Shown here: in pieces, positions 37,401 through 49,068 of the stretch
How positions within the stretch are numbered: the first letter of the stretch is position 1
Layout: each line of letters begins with the position of its first letter
Origin: Pseudoscleropodium purum
Lineage: Eukaryota > Streptophyta > Bryopsida > Hypnales > Brachytheciaceae
Direction of reading: 5' to 3'
Assembly: GCA_963969395.1 (NCBI GenBank)
Contig: OZ017804.1
Coordinates: 2,542,001-2,606,000, forward strand
Length of the DNA: 64,000 nucleotides
Notes under the pieces: generated by a model
The model's input: only the letters and a program-made list of their open reading frames with translations
Databases searched by the model: none
What the model was told of the DNA's origin: nothing
Position numbers and translations under genes: made by a program

Positions 37401-38553
37401 ATGTTCCAACCTAACGACATTGCCGGATGCATTGGGGAACTTGTCTTCTTTGACATCGTTGGATTTGAGGTCGTGTTCTAACCTAATGACATTGCCAGGA
37501 GCATTGGGGAACTTGTCTTCTTTGACATCACTCAATTTGATTGGATGTTCCAATCTATGGACATTGCCGGACGCATTGGGGAACTTGTCTTCTTTGACAT
37601 CATTGGATTTGAGTGGATGTTCCAACCTAACGACATTGCCGGACACATTGGAGAACTTGTCTTCTTTGACATCACTCAATTTGAGTGGGTGTTCCAACCT
37701 AACGACATTACTGGACGCATTGGGGAACTTGTCTTCTTTGACATCACTCAATTTGAGGTGGTGTTCCAACCTAACGACATTGCCGGACGCATTGGGGAAC
37801 TTGTCTTCTTTGACATCACTCAATTTGAGTGAATGTTCCAACCTAACAACATTGCCGGACGCATTGGGGAACTTGTCTTCTTTGACATCATTGGATTTGA
37901 GTTGGTGTTCCAACCTAACGACATTGTCGGGAGCATTGGGGAACTTGTCTTCTTTGACATCACTCAATTTGAGTTGGTGTTCCAACCTAACGACATTGCC
38001 GGATGCATTGGGGAACTTGTCGTCTTTGACATCACTTTATTTGAGTGGATGTTCGAACCTATCGTCATTGCCGGACGCATTGGGGAACTTGTCTTCTTTG
38101 ACATCATTGGATTTGAGTGCATGTAAGAAGCTATCGACATTGTCGAGAGCACTGGGGAACCTGTCTTCTTTGACATCATTCAATTTGAGTGCATGTTCCA
38201 ACCTAACGACATTGCCGGACGCATTGGGGAACTTGTCTTCTTTGACATCACTCAATTTGAGTTGGTGTTCCAACCTAACGACATTGCCGGACGCATTGGG
38301 GAACTTGTCTTCTTTGACATCACTCAATTTGAGTGGATGTTCCAACCTAACGACATTGCCGGACACATTGGGGAACTTGTCTTCTTTGACATCATTGGAT
38401 TTGAGTTGGTGTTCCAACCTAACGACATTGTCGGGAGCATTGGGGAACTTGTCTTCTTTGACATCACTCAATTTGAATGGATGTTCCAACCTATCGACAT
38501 TGCCGAACGCATTGGGGAACTTGTCGTCTTTGACATCATTGGATTTGAGCTGA
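29940..38553 (+). CDS. Kinase-NB-ARC-LRR intracellular immune receptor (PNL class), four coding exons
   Basis: Predicted CDS join(29940..31460, 32642..33757, 33963..34083, 34538..38553), 2,257 residues. Order: N-terminal helical region (about 20-200), Ser/Thr kinase (about 215-490), NB-ARC (about 530-860), linker, then LRRs. All introns are GT-AG and keep frame (phases 0, 0, 1), and each junction joins coding-like protein, so the model is well supported from sequence alone. Kinase-NBS-LRR receptors are the PNL class described in mosses; such proteins are thought to sense pathogen effectors through the LRR, switch by ATP/ADP exchange in NB-ARC, and signal through the N-terminal module. The start is the first ATG of the open frame; an AG at 29,864-29,865 upstream suggests a 5'UTR intron. 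The stop is a TGA inside an LRR, and the LRR frame continues beyond it for about 10.5 kb, so the natural C-terminus is uncertain. It could be functional with 53 LRRs, or a recently truncated allele. Confidence 0.9.
31461..32641 (+). other. Intron 1 between kinase and NB-ARC exons
   Basis: This 1,181-bp AT-rich intron starts GTATGA and ends TTGTAG, phase 0. A solitary TTAACCCCTA sequence at about 31,904 matches the end of the TTAA element family found elsewhere in the window and may be a remnant. Short open frames inside (for example 31,971-32,183) have no recognisable product. Confidence 0.85.
32642..33757 (+). CDS. Exon 2: NB-ARC nucleotide-binding switch domain
   Basis: This exon encodes 372 residues in frame with exon 1. 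It opens with VHEPKPNGDYTKLFGVDEKV, the usual lead-in to an NLR nucleotide-binding domain. Motifs in order: P-loop GMGGVGKST, kinase-2 TLLILDDVW, RNBS-B-like STLIVCSRN, GLPL as MGLPLSLKVLG, RNBS-D-like FLDICCFF, and an MHD-type motif VHDHLRDMGREIV. Val replaces the usual Met of MHD, a variation tolerated in many NLRs. The DMGREIV ending resembles TIR-type NLRs, while the Trp closing kinase-2 is more common in CC-types, so the domain is not a textbook member of either. Everything needed to bind and switch on nucleotide appears present. The donor is AAGAGAG|GTTAGT, phase 0. Failure to splice would add 16 residues and then stop, giving a kinase-NB-ARC protein without LRRs. Confidence 0.93.
33758..33962 (+). 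other. Intron 2
   Basis: This 205-bp intron begins GTTAGT and ends GTAAGCAG, phase 0. The acceptor lacks a strong pyrimidine tract; it was chosen because it puts coding-like downstream sequence in frame with exon 2. Confidence 0.72.
33963..34083 (+). CDS. Exon 3: short linker between NB-ARC and LRR
   Basis: This exon is 121 bp and encodes about 40 residues starting GFDFKSLEGVLYQASKKDVI and ending LRMFLVET. It resembles the spacer between the MHD motif and the first LRR strands in plant NLRs (an 'LRML/LRMF' strand is common there). It carries one nucleotide of a split codon into exon 4 (phase 1), and the split Glu codon restores the LRR frame exactly, which is good evidence for the exon. Confidence 0.75.
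34084..34537 (+). other. Intron 3
   Basis: This 454-bp AT-rich intron begins GTATGT and ends TACATGCAG, phase 1. It contains stops in all forward frames. Confidence 0.8.
34538..38553 (+). CDS. Exon 4, translated part: LRR domain up to the first TGA
   Basis: About 65 residues of irregular LRR (LKLYGSHLEKLP, LNLRCSRLWLFP) lead into a strictly periodic array that starts at 34,738. Each 24-residue unit fits CSNLxTLPxALGNLSS followed by LTSLxLSx. Fifty-three in-register units precede the TGA at 38,551-38,553. Variation concentrates at the residue after LNLS (Gly, Glu, Trp, Ala, Arg), the exposed strand position normally used for ligand contact, and at the two residues after TL(P/S/L). The rest is almost invariant even at synonymous sites, as expected for repeats homogenised by unequal exchange. 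The stop lies at the variable Trp position (AGT TGG TGT in sister units, AGC TGA TGT here). Confidence 0.9.
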
Positions 38554-41500
38554 TGTTCCAACCTAACGACATTGCTGGAAGCATTGGGGAACTTGTCTTC
38601 TTTGACATCATTCAATTTGAGTGCATGTAAGAAGCTATCAACATTGCCGAGAGCATTAGGGAACTTGTCTTCTTTAACAACACTCAATTTGAGGTGGTGT
38701 TCCAACCTAACGACATTGCCGGATGCATTGGGGAACTTGTCGTCTTTGACATCACTTTATTTGAGTGGATGTTCGAACCTATCGTCATTGCCGGACGCAT
38801 TGGGGAACTTGTCTTCTTTGACATCATTGGATTTGAGTGCATGTAAGAAGCTATCGACATTGTCGAGAGCACTGGGGAACCTGTCTTCTTTGACATCATT
38901 CAATTTGAGTGGATGTTCCAACCTAACGACATTGCCGGACGCATTGGGGAACTTGTCTTCTTTGACATCACTCAATTTGAATGGATGTTCCAACCTAATG
39001 ACATTGCTGGAAGCATTGGGGAACTTGTCTTCTTTGACATCACTCAATTTGAGTGGATATTCAGACCTAATGACATTACCAGACGCATTGGGGAACTTGT
39101 CTTCTTTGACATCACTCAATTTGAATGAATGTTCCAACCTAACAACATTGCCGGACGCATTGGGGAACTTGTCTTCTTTGACATCACTCAATTTGAATGG
39201 ATGTTCCAACCTAACGACATTGCTGGGAGCATTGGGGAACTTGTCTTCTTTGACATCACTCAATTTGAGTGGATATTCCAACCTAACGACATTGCTGGAA
39301 GCATTGGGGAACTTGTCTTCTTTGACATCATTCAATTTGAGTGCATGTTCCAATCTATTGAAATTGCCGGACGCATTGGGGAACTTGTCTTCTTTGACAT
39401 CACTTGATTTGAGTGAATGTTCCAACCGAACGTCATTGCCGGACGCATTGGGGAACTTGTCTTCTTTGACATCACTCAATTTGAATGAATTTTCCAACCT
39501 AACAACATTGCCGGACGCATTGGGGAACTTGTCTTCTTTGACATCACTCAATTTGAATGGATGTTCCAACCTAACGACATTGCTGGGAGCATTGGGGAAC
39601 TTGTCTTCTTTGACATCATTGGATTTGAGTTGGTGTTCCAACCTAACGATATTGTCGGGAGCATTGGGGAACTTGTCTTCTTTGACATCACTCAATTTGA
39701 ATGGATGTTCCAACCTATCGACATTGCCGAACACATTGGGGAACTTGTCGTCTTTGACATCACTTGATTTGAGTGAATGTTCCAACCTAACGTCATTGCC
39801 GGACGCATTGGGGAACTTGTCTTCTTTGACATCACTCAATTTGAATGAATGTTCCAACCTAACAACATTGCCGGACGCATTGGGGAACTTGTCTTCTTTG
39901 ACATCACTCAATTTGAATGGATGTTCCAACCTAACGACATTGCTGGGAGCATTGGGGAACTTGTTTTCTTTGACATCACTCAATTTGAGTGAATGTTCCA
40001 ACCTAACGGCATTGTCGGACACATTGGGGAACTTGTCTTCTTTGACATCGTTGGATTTGAGGTGGTGTTTTAACCTAATGACATTGCCAGGAGCATTGGG
40101 GAACTTGTCTTCTTTGACATCACTCAATTTGAGGCGGTGTTTTAACCTAACGACATTGCCGGACGCATTGGGGAACTTGTCTTCTTTGACATCACTCAAT
40201 TTGAGTGGATGTTCCAACCTAACGACATTGCCGGACACATTGGGGAACTTATCTTCTTTGACATCACTCAATTTGAGTTGGTGTTCCAACCTAACGACAT
40301 TACCGGACGCATTGGGGAACTTGTCTTCTTGGATATCACTCAATTTGAGTTGGTGTTCCAACCTAACGACATTGCCTGACGCATTGGGGAACTTGTCTTC
40401 TTTGACATCACTCAATTTGAGTTGGTGTTCCAACCTAACGACATTGCCGGACGCATTGGGGAACTTGTCTTCTTTGACATCACTCAATTTGAGTGAATGT
40501 TCCAACCTAACAACATTGCCGGACGCATTGGGGAACTTGTCTTCTTTGACATCACTCAATTTGAGTGAATGTTCCAACCTAACAACATTGTCGGGAGCAT
40601 TGGGGAACTTGTCTTCTTTGACATCACTCAATTTGAGTTGGTGTTCCAACCTAACGACATTGCCGGACGCATTGGGGAACTTGTCTTCTTTGACATCACT
40701 CAATTTGAATGGATGTTCCAACCTAACGACATTGCTGGGAGCATTGGGGAACTTGTCTTCTTTGACATCACTCAATTTGAGTGGATATTCTGACCTAACG
40801 ACATTGCCAGATGCATTGGGGAACTTGTCTTCTTTGACATCACTCAATTTGAGTGAATGTTCCAACCTAACGGCATTGTCGGACACATTGGGGAACTTGT
40901 CTTCTTTGACATCGTTGGATTTGAGGTGGTGTTTTAACCTAATGACATTGCCAGGAGCATTGGGGAACTTGTCTTCTTTGACATCACTCAATTTGAATGG
41001 ATGTTCCAATCTATGGACATTGCCGGACGCATTGGGGAACTTGTCTTCTTTGACATCATTGGATTTGAGTTGGTGTTCCAACCTAACGACATTGTCGGGA
41101 GCATTGGGGAACTTGTCTTCTTTGACATCACTCAATTTGAATGGATGTTCCAACCTATCGACATTGCCGAACGCATTGGGGAACTTGTCGTCTTTGACAT
41201 CATTGGATTTGAGCTGATGTTCCAACCTAACGACATTGCTGGAAGCATTGGGGAACTTGTCTTCTTTGACATCATTCAATTTGAGTGCATGTAAGAAGCT
41301 ATCAACATTGCCGAGAGCATTAGGGAACTTGTCTTCTTTAACAACACTCAATTTGAGGTGGTGTTCCAACCTAACGACATTGCCGGATGCATTGGGGAAC
41401 TTGTCGTCTTTGACATCACTTTATTTGAGTGGATGTTCGAACCTATCGTCATTGCCGGACGCATTGGGGAACTTGTCTTCTTTGACATCATTGGATTTGA

Positions 41501-44500
41501 GTGCATGTAAGAAGCTATCGACATTGTCGAGAGCACTGGGGAACCTGTCTTCTTTGACATCATTCAATTTGAGTGGATGTTCCAACCTAACGACATTGCC
41601 GGACGCATTGGGGAACTTGTCTTCTTTGACATCACTCAATTTGAATGGATGTTCCAACCTAATGACATTGCTGGAAGCATTGGGGAACTTGTCTTCTTTG
41701 ACATCACTCAATTTGAGTGGATATTCAGACCTAATGACATTACCAGACGCATTGGGGAACTTGTCTTCTTTGACATCACTCAATTTGAGTGAATGTTCCA
41801 ACCTAACGACATTGCCGGACGCATTAGGGAACTTGTCTTCTTTGACATCATTGCATTTGATTGCATGTAAGAAGCTACTGACATTGCTGGGAGCATTGGA
41901 GAACTTGTCTTCTTTGACATCATTGGATTTGAGTTGGTGCTCCAAGCTATTGACATTGCCAGGAGCATTGGGGAACTTGTCTTCTTTGGCATCACTCAAA
42001 TTGAATGGATGTTCCAACCTAACGACATTGCCGGACGCATTGGGGAACTTGTCTTCTTTGACATCGTTGGATTTCAGGTGGTGTTCCAACCTAACGACAT
42101 TGCCGGACGCATTAGGGAACTTGTCTTCTTTAACATCATTGGATTTGAGTGCATGTAAGAAGCTATCAACATTGCCAAGAGCATTGGGGAACTTGTCTTC
42201 TTTGACATCACTCAATTTGAGTGAATGTTCCAACCTAACGACATTGTCGGGCGCATTGGGGAACTTATCTTCTTTGACATCACTCAATTTGAGTGAATGT
42301 TCCAACCTAATGACATTGTCGAGCACATTGGGGAACTTATCTTCTTTGACATCACTCAATTTGAGTAAATGTTCCAAGCTAACGACATTGCCGGATGCAT
42401 TGGGGAACTTGTCTTCTTTGACATCACTCAATTTGAGTTGGTGTTCCAACCTAACGACATTGCCGGACGCATTGGGGAACTTGTCTTCTTTGACATCACT
42501 CAATTTGAGTGAATGTTCCAACCTAACGACATTGCCGGATGCATTGGGGAACTTGTCTTCTTTGACATCATTAAATTTGAGTTGGTGTTCCAACCTAACG
42601 ACATTGTCGGGAGCATTGGGGAACTTGTCTTCTTTGACATCACTCAATTTGAGTGAATGTTCCAACCTAACAACATTGCCGGACGCATTGGGGAACTTGT
42701 CTTCTTTGACATCATTGGATTTGAGTTGGTGTTCCAACCTAACGACATTGTCGGGAGCATTGGGGAACTTGTCTTCTTTGACATCACTCAATTTGAGTTG
42801 GTGTTCCAACCTAACGACATTACCGGACGCATTGGGGAACTTGTCTTCTTTGACATCACTCAATTTGAGTGGGTGTTCCAATCTAACGACATTGCCTGAC
42901 GCATTGGGGAACTTGTCTTCTTTGACATCACTTTATTTGACTGCATGTAAGAAGCTATCAACATTGCCGAGAGCATTAGGGAACTTGTCTTCTTTAACAA
43001 CACTCAATTTGAGGTGGTGTTCCAACCTAACGACATTGCCGGATGCATTGGGGAACTTGTCGTCTTTGACATCATTCAATTTCAATGAATGTTCCAACCT
43101 AACGACATTGCTGGGAGCATTGGGGAACTTGTCTTCTTTGACATCACTCAATTTGAGTGGATATTCTTACCTAACGACATTGTCGGGAGCATTGGGGAAC
43201 TTGTCTTCTTTGACATCACTCAATTTGAGTTGGTGTTCCAACCTAACGACATTGCCGGACGCATTGGGGAACTTGTCTTCTTTGACATCACTCAATTTGA
43301 ATGGATGTTCCGACCTAATGACATTGCCGAACACATTGGGGAACTTGTCTTCTTTGACATCGTTGGATTTGAGGTTGTGTTCTAACCTAATGACATTGCC
43401 AGGAGCATTGGGGAACTTGTCTTCTTTGGCATCACTCAAATTGAATGGATGTTCCAACCTAACGACATTGCCGGACGCATTGGGGAACTTGTCTTCTTTG
43501 ACATCATTCAATTTGAGTTGGTGTTCCAACCTAACGACATTGCCGGACGCATTGGGGAACTTGTCTTCTTTGACATCACTCAATTTGAGTTGGTGTTCCA
43601 ACCTAACGACATTGCCGGACGCATTGGGGAACTTGTCTTCTTTGACATCACTCAATTTGAGTTGGTGTTCCAACCTAACGACATTGCCGGACGCATTGGG
43701 GAACTTGTCTTCTTTGAAATCATTTAATTTGAATGGATGTTCCAACCTAACAACATTGCCGGATACAGTGGGGAATTTGTGTTCTTTGACATCATTGGAT
43801 TTGAGTGCATGTAAGAAGCTATCGACATTGACGGGAGCATTGGGGAACTTGTCTTCTTTGACATCACTCAATTTGAGTGAATATTCCAACCTAACGACAT
43901 TGCTGGAAGCATTGGGGAACTTGTCTTCTTTGACATCATTCAATTTGAGTGGATATTCTGACCTTCCAACATTGCCAAACGCATTGGGGAACTTGTCTTC
44001 TTTGACATCACTCAATTTGAATGGATGTTCCAACCTAACGACATTGCCGGATGCATTGGGGAACTTGTCTTCTTTGACATCACTTGATTTGAGTGAATGT
44101 TCCAACCTAACGTCGTTGCCGGACGCATTGGGGAACTTGTCTTTTTTGACATCACTCAATTTGAATGGCTGTTCCAACCTAACGACATTGCTGGGAGCAT
44201 TGGGGAACTTGTCTTCTTTGACATCACTCAATTTGAGTAGATATTCTGACCTAACGACATTGCCAGATGCATTGGGGAACTTGTCTTCTTTGACATCACT
44301 CAATTTGAATGGATGTTCCAACCTAACGACATTGCCGGATGCATTGGGGAACTTGTCTTCTTTGACATCGTTGGATTTGAGGTCGTGTTCTAACCTAATG
44401 ACATTGCCAGGAGCATTGGGGAACTTGTCTTCTTTGACATCACTCAATTTGATTGGATGTTCCAATCTATGGACATTGCCGGACGCATTGGGGAACTTGT

Positions 44501-47500
44501 CTTCTTTGACATCATTGGATTTGAGTGGATGTTCCAACCTAACGACATTGCCGGACACATTGGAGAACTTGTCTTCTTTGACATCACTCAATTTGAGTGG
44601 GTGTTCCAACCTAACGACATTACTGGACGCATTGGGGAACTTGTCTTCTTTGACATCACTCAATTTGAGGTGGTGTTCCAACCTAACGACATTGCCGGAC
44701 GCATTGGGGAACTTGTCTTCTTTGACATCACTCAATTTGAGTGAATGTTCCAACCTAACAACATTGCCGGACGCATTGGGGAACTTGTCTTCTTTGACAT
44801 CATTGGATTTGAGTTGGTGTTCCAACCTAACGACATTGTCGGGAGCATTGGGGAACTTGTCTTCTTTGACATCACTCAATTTGAGTTGGTGTTCCAACCT
44901 AACGACATTGCCGGATGCATTGGGGAACTTGTCGTCTTTGACATCACTTTATTTGAGTGGATGTTCGAACCTATCGTCATTGCCGGACGCATTGGGGAAC
45001 TTGTCTTCTTTGACATCATTGGATTTGAGTGCATGTAAGAAGCTATCGACATTGTCGAGAGCACTGGGGAACCTGTCTTCTTTGACATCATTCAATTTGA
45101 GTGCATGTTCCAACCTAACGACATTGCCGGACGCATTGGGGAACTTGTCTTCTTTGACATCACTCAATTTGAGTTGGTGTTCCAACCTAACGACATTGCC
45201 GGACGCATTGGGGAACTTGTCTTCTTTGACATCACTCAATTTGAGTGGATGTTCCAACCTAACGACATTGCCGGACACATTGGGGAACTTGTCTTCTTTG
45301 ACATCATTGGATTTGAGTTGGTGTTCCAACCTAACGACATTGTCGGGAGCATTGGGGAACTTGTCTTCTTTGACATCACTCAATTTGAATGGATGTTCCA
45401 ACCTATCGACATTGCCGAACGCATTGGGGAACTTGTCGTCTTTGACATCATTGGATTTGAGCTGATGTTCCAACCTAACGACATTGCTGGAAGCATTGGG
45501 GAACTTGTCTTCTTTGACATCATTCAATTTGAGTGCATGTAAGAAGCTATCAACATTGCCGAGAGCATTAGGGAACTTGTCTTCTTTAACAACACTCAAT
45601 TTGAGGTGGTGTTCCAACCTAACGACATTGCCGGATGCATTGGGGAACTTGTCGTCTTTGACATCACTTTATTTGAGTGGATGTTCGAACCTATCGTCAT
45701 TGCCGGACGCATTGGGGAACTTGTCTTCTTTGACATCATTGGATTTGAGTGCATGTAAGAAGCTATCGACATTGTCGAGAGCACTGGGGAACCTGTCTTC
45801 TTTGACATCATTCAATTTGAGTGGATGTTCCAACCTAACGACATTGCCGGACGCATTGGGGAACTTGTCTTCTTTGACATCACTCAATTTGAATGGATGT
45901 TCCAACCTAATGACATTGCTGGAAGCATTGGGGAACTTGTCTTCTTTGACATCACTCAATTTGAGTGGATATTCAGACCTAATGACATTACCAGACGCAT
46001 TGGGGAACTTGTCTTCTTTGACATCACTCAATTTGAATGAATGTTCCAACCTAACAACATTGCCGGACGCATTGGGGAACTTGTCTTCTTTGACATCACT
46101 CAATTTGAATGGATGTTCCAACCTAACGACATTGCTGGGAGCATTGGGGAACTTGTCTTCTTTGACATCACTCAATTTGAGTGGATATTCCAACCTAACG
46201 ACATTGCTGGAAGCATTGGGGAACTTGTCTTCTTTGACATCATTCAATTTGAGTGCATGTTCCAATCTATTGAAATTGCCGGACGCATTGGGGAACTTGT
46301 CTTCTTTGACATCACTTGATTTGAGTGAATGTTCCAACCGAACGTCATTGCCGGACGCATTGGGGAACTTGTCTTCTTTGACATCACTCAATTTGAATGA
46401 ATTTTCCAACCTAACAACATTGCCGGACGCATTGGGGAACTTGTCTTCTTTGACATCACTCAATTTGAATGGATGTTCCAACCTAACGACATTGCTGGGA
46501 GCATTGGGGAACTTGTCTTCTTTGACATCATTGGATTTGAGTTGGTGTTCCAACCTAACGATATTGTCGGGAGCATTGGGGAACTTGTCTTCTTTGACAT
46601 CACTCAATTTGAATGGATGTTCCAACCTATCGACATTGCCGAACACATTGGGGAACTTGTCGTCTTTGACATCACTTGATTTGAGTGAATGTTCCAACCT
46701 AACGTCATTGCCGGACGCATTGGGGAACTTGTCTTCTTTGACATCACTCAATTTGAATGAATGTTCCAACCTAACAACATTGCCGGACGCATTGGGGAAC
46801 TTGTCTTCTTTGACATCACTCAATTTGAATGGATGTTCCAACCTAACGACATTGCTGGGAGCATTGGGGAACTTGTTTTCTTTGACATCACTCAATTTGA
46901 GTGAATGTTCCAACCTAACGGCATTGTCGGACACATTGGGGAACTTGTCTTCTTTGACATCGTTGGATTTGAGGTGGTGTTTTAACCTAATGACATTGCC
47001 AGGAGCATTGGGGAACTTGTCTTCTTTGACATCACTCAATTTGAGGCGGTGTTTTAACCTAACGACATTGCCGGACGCATTGGGGAACTTGTCTTCTTTG
47101 ACATCACTCAATTTGAGTGGATGTTCCAACCTAACGACATTGCCGGACACATTGGGGAACTTATCTTCTTTGACATCACTCAATTTGAGTTGGTGTTCCA
47201 ACCTAACGACATTACCGGACGCATTGGGGAACTTGTCTTCTTGGATATCACTCAATTTGAGTTGGTGTTCCAACCTAACGACATTGCCTGACGCATTGGG
47301 GAACTTGTCTTCTTTGACATCACTCAATTTGAGTTGGTGTTCCAACCTAACGACATTGCCGGACGCATTGGGGAACTTGTCTTCTTTGACATCACTCAAT
47401 TTGAGTGAATGTTCCAACCTAACAACATTGCCGGACGCATTGGGGAACTTGTCTTCTTTGACATCACTCAATTTGAGTGAATGTTCCAACCTAACAACAT

Positions 47501-48700
47501 TGTCGGGAGCATTGGGGAACTTGTCTTCTTTGACATCACTCAATTTGAGTTGGTGTTCCAACCTAACGACATTGCCGGACGCATTGGGGAACTTGTCTTC
47601 TTTGACATCACTCAATTTGAATGGATGTTCCAACCTAACGACATTGCTGGGAGCATTGGGGAACTTGTCTTCTTTGACATCACTCAATTTGAGTGGATAT
47701 TCTGACCTAACGACATTGCCAGATGCATTGGGGAACTTGTCTTCTTTGACATCACTCAATTTGAGTGAATGTTCCAACCTAACGGCATTGTCGGACACAT
47801 TGGGGAACTTGTCTTCTTTGACATCGTTGGATTTGAGGTGGTGTTTTAACCTAATGACATTGCCAGGAGCATTGGGGAACTTGTCTTCTTTGACATCACT
47901 CAATTTGAATGGATGTTCCAATCTATGGACATTGCCGGACGCATTGGGGAACTTGTCTTCTTTGACATCATTGGATTTGAGTTGGTGTTCCAACCTAACG
48001 ACATTGTCGGGAGCATTGGGGAACTTGTCTTCTTTGACATCACTCAATTTGAATGGATGTTCCAACCTATCGACATTGCCGAACGCATTGGGGAACTTGT
48101 CGTCTTTGACATCATTGGATTTGAGCTGATGTTCCAACCTAACGACATTGCTGGAAGCATTGGGGAACTTGTCTTCTTTGACATCATTCAATTTGAGTGC
48201 ATGTAAGAAGCTATCAACATTGCCGAGAGCATTAGGGAACTTGTCTTCTTTAACAACACTCAATTTGAGGTGGTGTTCCAACCTAACGACATTGCCGGAT
48301 GCATTGGGGAACTTGTCGTCTTTGACATCACTTTATTTGAGTGGATGTTCGAACCTATCGTCATTGCCGGACGCATTGGGGAACTTGTCTTCTTTGACAT
48401 CATTGGATTTGAGTGCATGTAAGAAGCTATCGACATTGTCGAGAGCACTGGGGAACCTGTCTTCTTTGACATCATTCAATTTGAGTGGATGTTCCAACCT
48501 AACGACATTGCCGGACGCATTGGGGAACTTGTCTTCTTTGACATCACTCAATTTGAATGGATGTTCCAACCTAATGACATTGCTGGAAGCATTGGGGAAC
48601 TTGTCTTCCTTGACATCACTCAATTTGAGTGGATATTCAGACCTAATGACATTACCAGACGCATTGGGGAACTTGTCTTCTTTGACATCACTCAATTTGA
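34837..48700 (+). repeat. Tandem duplication of a 6,912-bp block (96 LRRs)
   Basis: Sequence from about 34,837 onward is repeated from about 41,749 onward at an offset of exactly 6,912 bp. The crossover point is hidden in 34,837-34,876, where the start of copy 1, the start of copy 2 and the sequence after copy 2 are all identical. Comparing the two copies in several reading frames I found one difference (T at 41,697, C at 48,609, silent in the LRR frame). This is either a very recent unequal crossover between LRR units or an assembly duplication. Confidence 0.9.
38373..39124 (+). repeat. Block recurring at 2,664-bp (37-LRR) spacing
   Basis: About 750 bp here, including the first TGA, matches 41,037-41,788 at an offset of 2,664 bp. 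The same pair recurs within the second 6.9-kb block. After 48,701 the array tail continues to follow the 39,125 sequence for roughly 150 bp, which suggests that the 37-unit event came before the 96-unit duplication, whose breakpoint fell inside this block. Confidence 0.8.
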
Positions 48701-49068
48701 ATGAATGTTCCAACCTAACAACATTGCCGGACGCATTGGGGAACTTGTCTTCTTTGACATCACTCAATTTGAATGGATGTTCCAACCTAACGACATTGCT
48801 GGGAGCATTGGGGAACTTGTCTTCTTTGACATCACTCAATTTGAGTGGATATTCTGACCTAACGACATTGCCAGATGCATTGGGGAACTTGTCTTCTTTG
48901 ACATCACTCAATTTGAGTGGATATTCTGACCTAACGACATTGCCAGATGCATTGGGGAACTTGTCTTCTTTGACATCACTCAATTTGAATGGATGTTCCA
49001 ATCTATCGAAATTGCCGGACGCATTGGGGAACTTGTCGTCTTTGACATCACTTGATTCAGGTGGATAA
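38554..49068 (+). pseudogene. LRR exon continuation beyond the premature TGA
   Basis: The LRR frame continues after the first stop for 146 more units, interrupted only by TGAs at 41,215-41,217, 45,463-45,465 and 48,127-48,129 and ended by TAA at 49,066-49,068. Open stretches between stops are 37, 59, 37 and 13 units. All four internal TGAs sit in the same unit context (LDLS-stop-CSNLTTLLEALGNL), so they are copies of one mutation rather than independent hits. No frameshift is present. If no stop were read, the whole receptor would be about 5,760 residues. I treat this as untranslated or pseudogenic tail; allelic variation, recoding or splicing around the stop cannot be excluded from sequence alone. 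Confidence 0.75.

Larger units (their letters stand above)
34738..49065 (+). repeat. Giant coding LRR array, 199 x 72 bp
   Basis: The TTGGGGAACTTGTCTTC core recurs every 72 bp from 34,768 to 49,024, exactly 198 intervals, so 199 units in 14,328 bp with no net indel that is not a multiple of 72. The unit encodes one 24-residue plant-type LRR. Two higher-order periods lie on top: 6,912 bp (96 units) and 2,664 bp (37 units). The array is open in the sense LRR frame except for four TGAs; because 72 is divisible by 3, other frames and the antisense strand also stay open for long stretches. An assembler could miscount such an array, so the unit number is provisional. Confidence 0.95.

Noticed and set aside
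35022..48704. Plus-strand ORFs in another frame (MFQPNDIAGRIGELVFFDIT repeats)
   Set aside because: These are frame-shifted readings of the same 72-bp LRR unit, broken irregularly, and are shadows of the kinase-NLR exon.
34738..49065. Reading the 72-bp array as a centromeric satellite or CRISPR-like array
   Set aside because: There are no spacers; the unit encodes a canonical 24-residue LRR, continues the frame of upstream NB-ARC exons, and variation follows codon positions.
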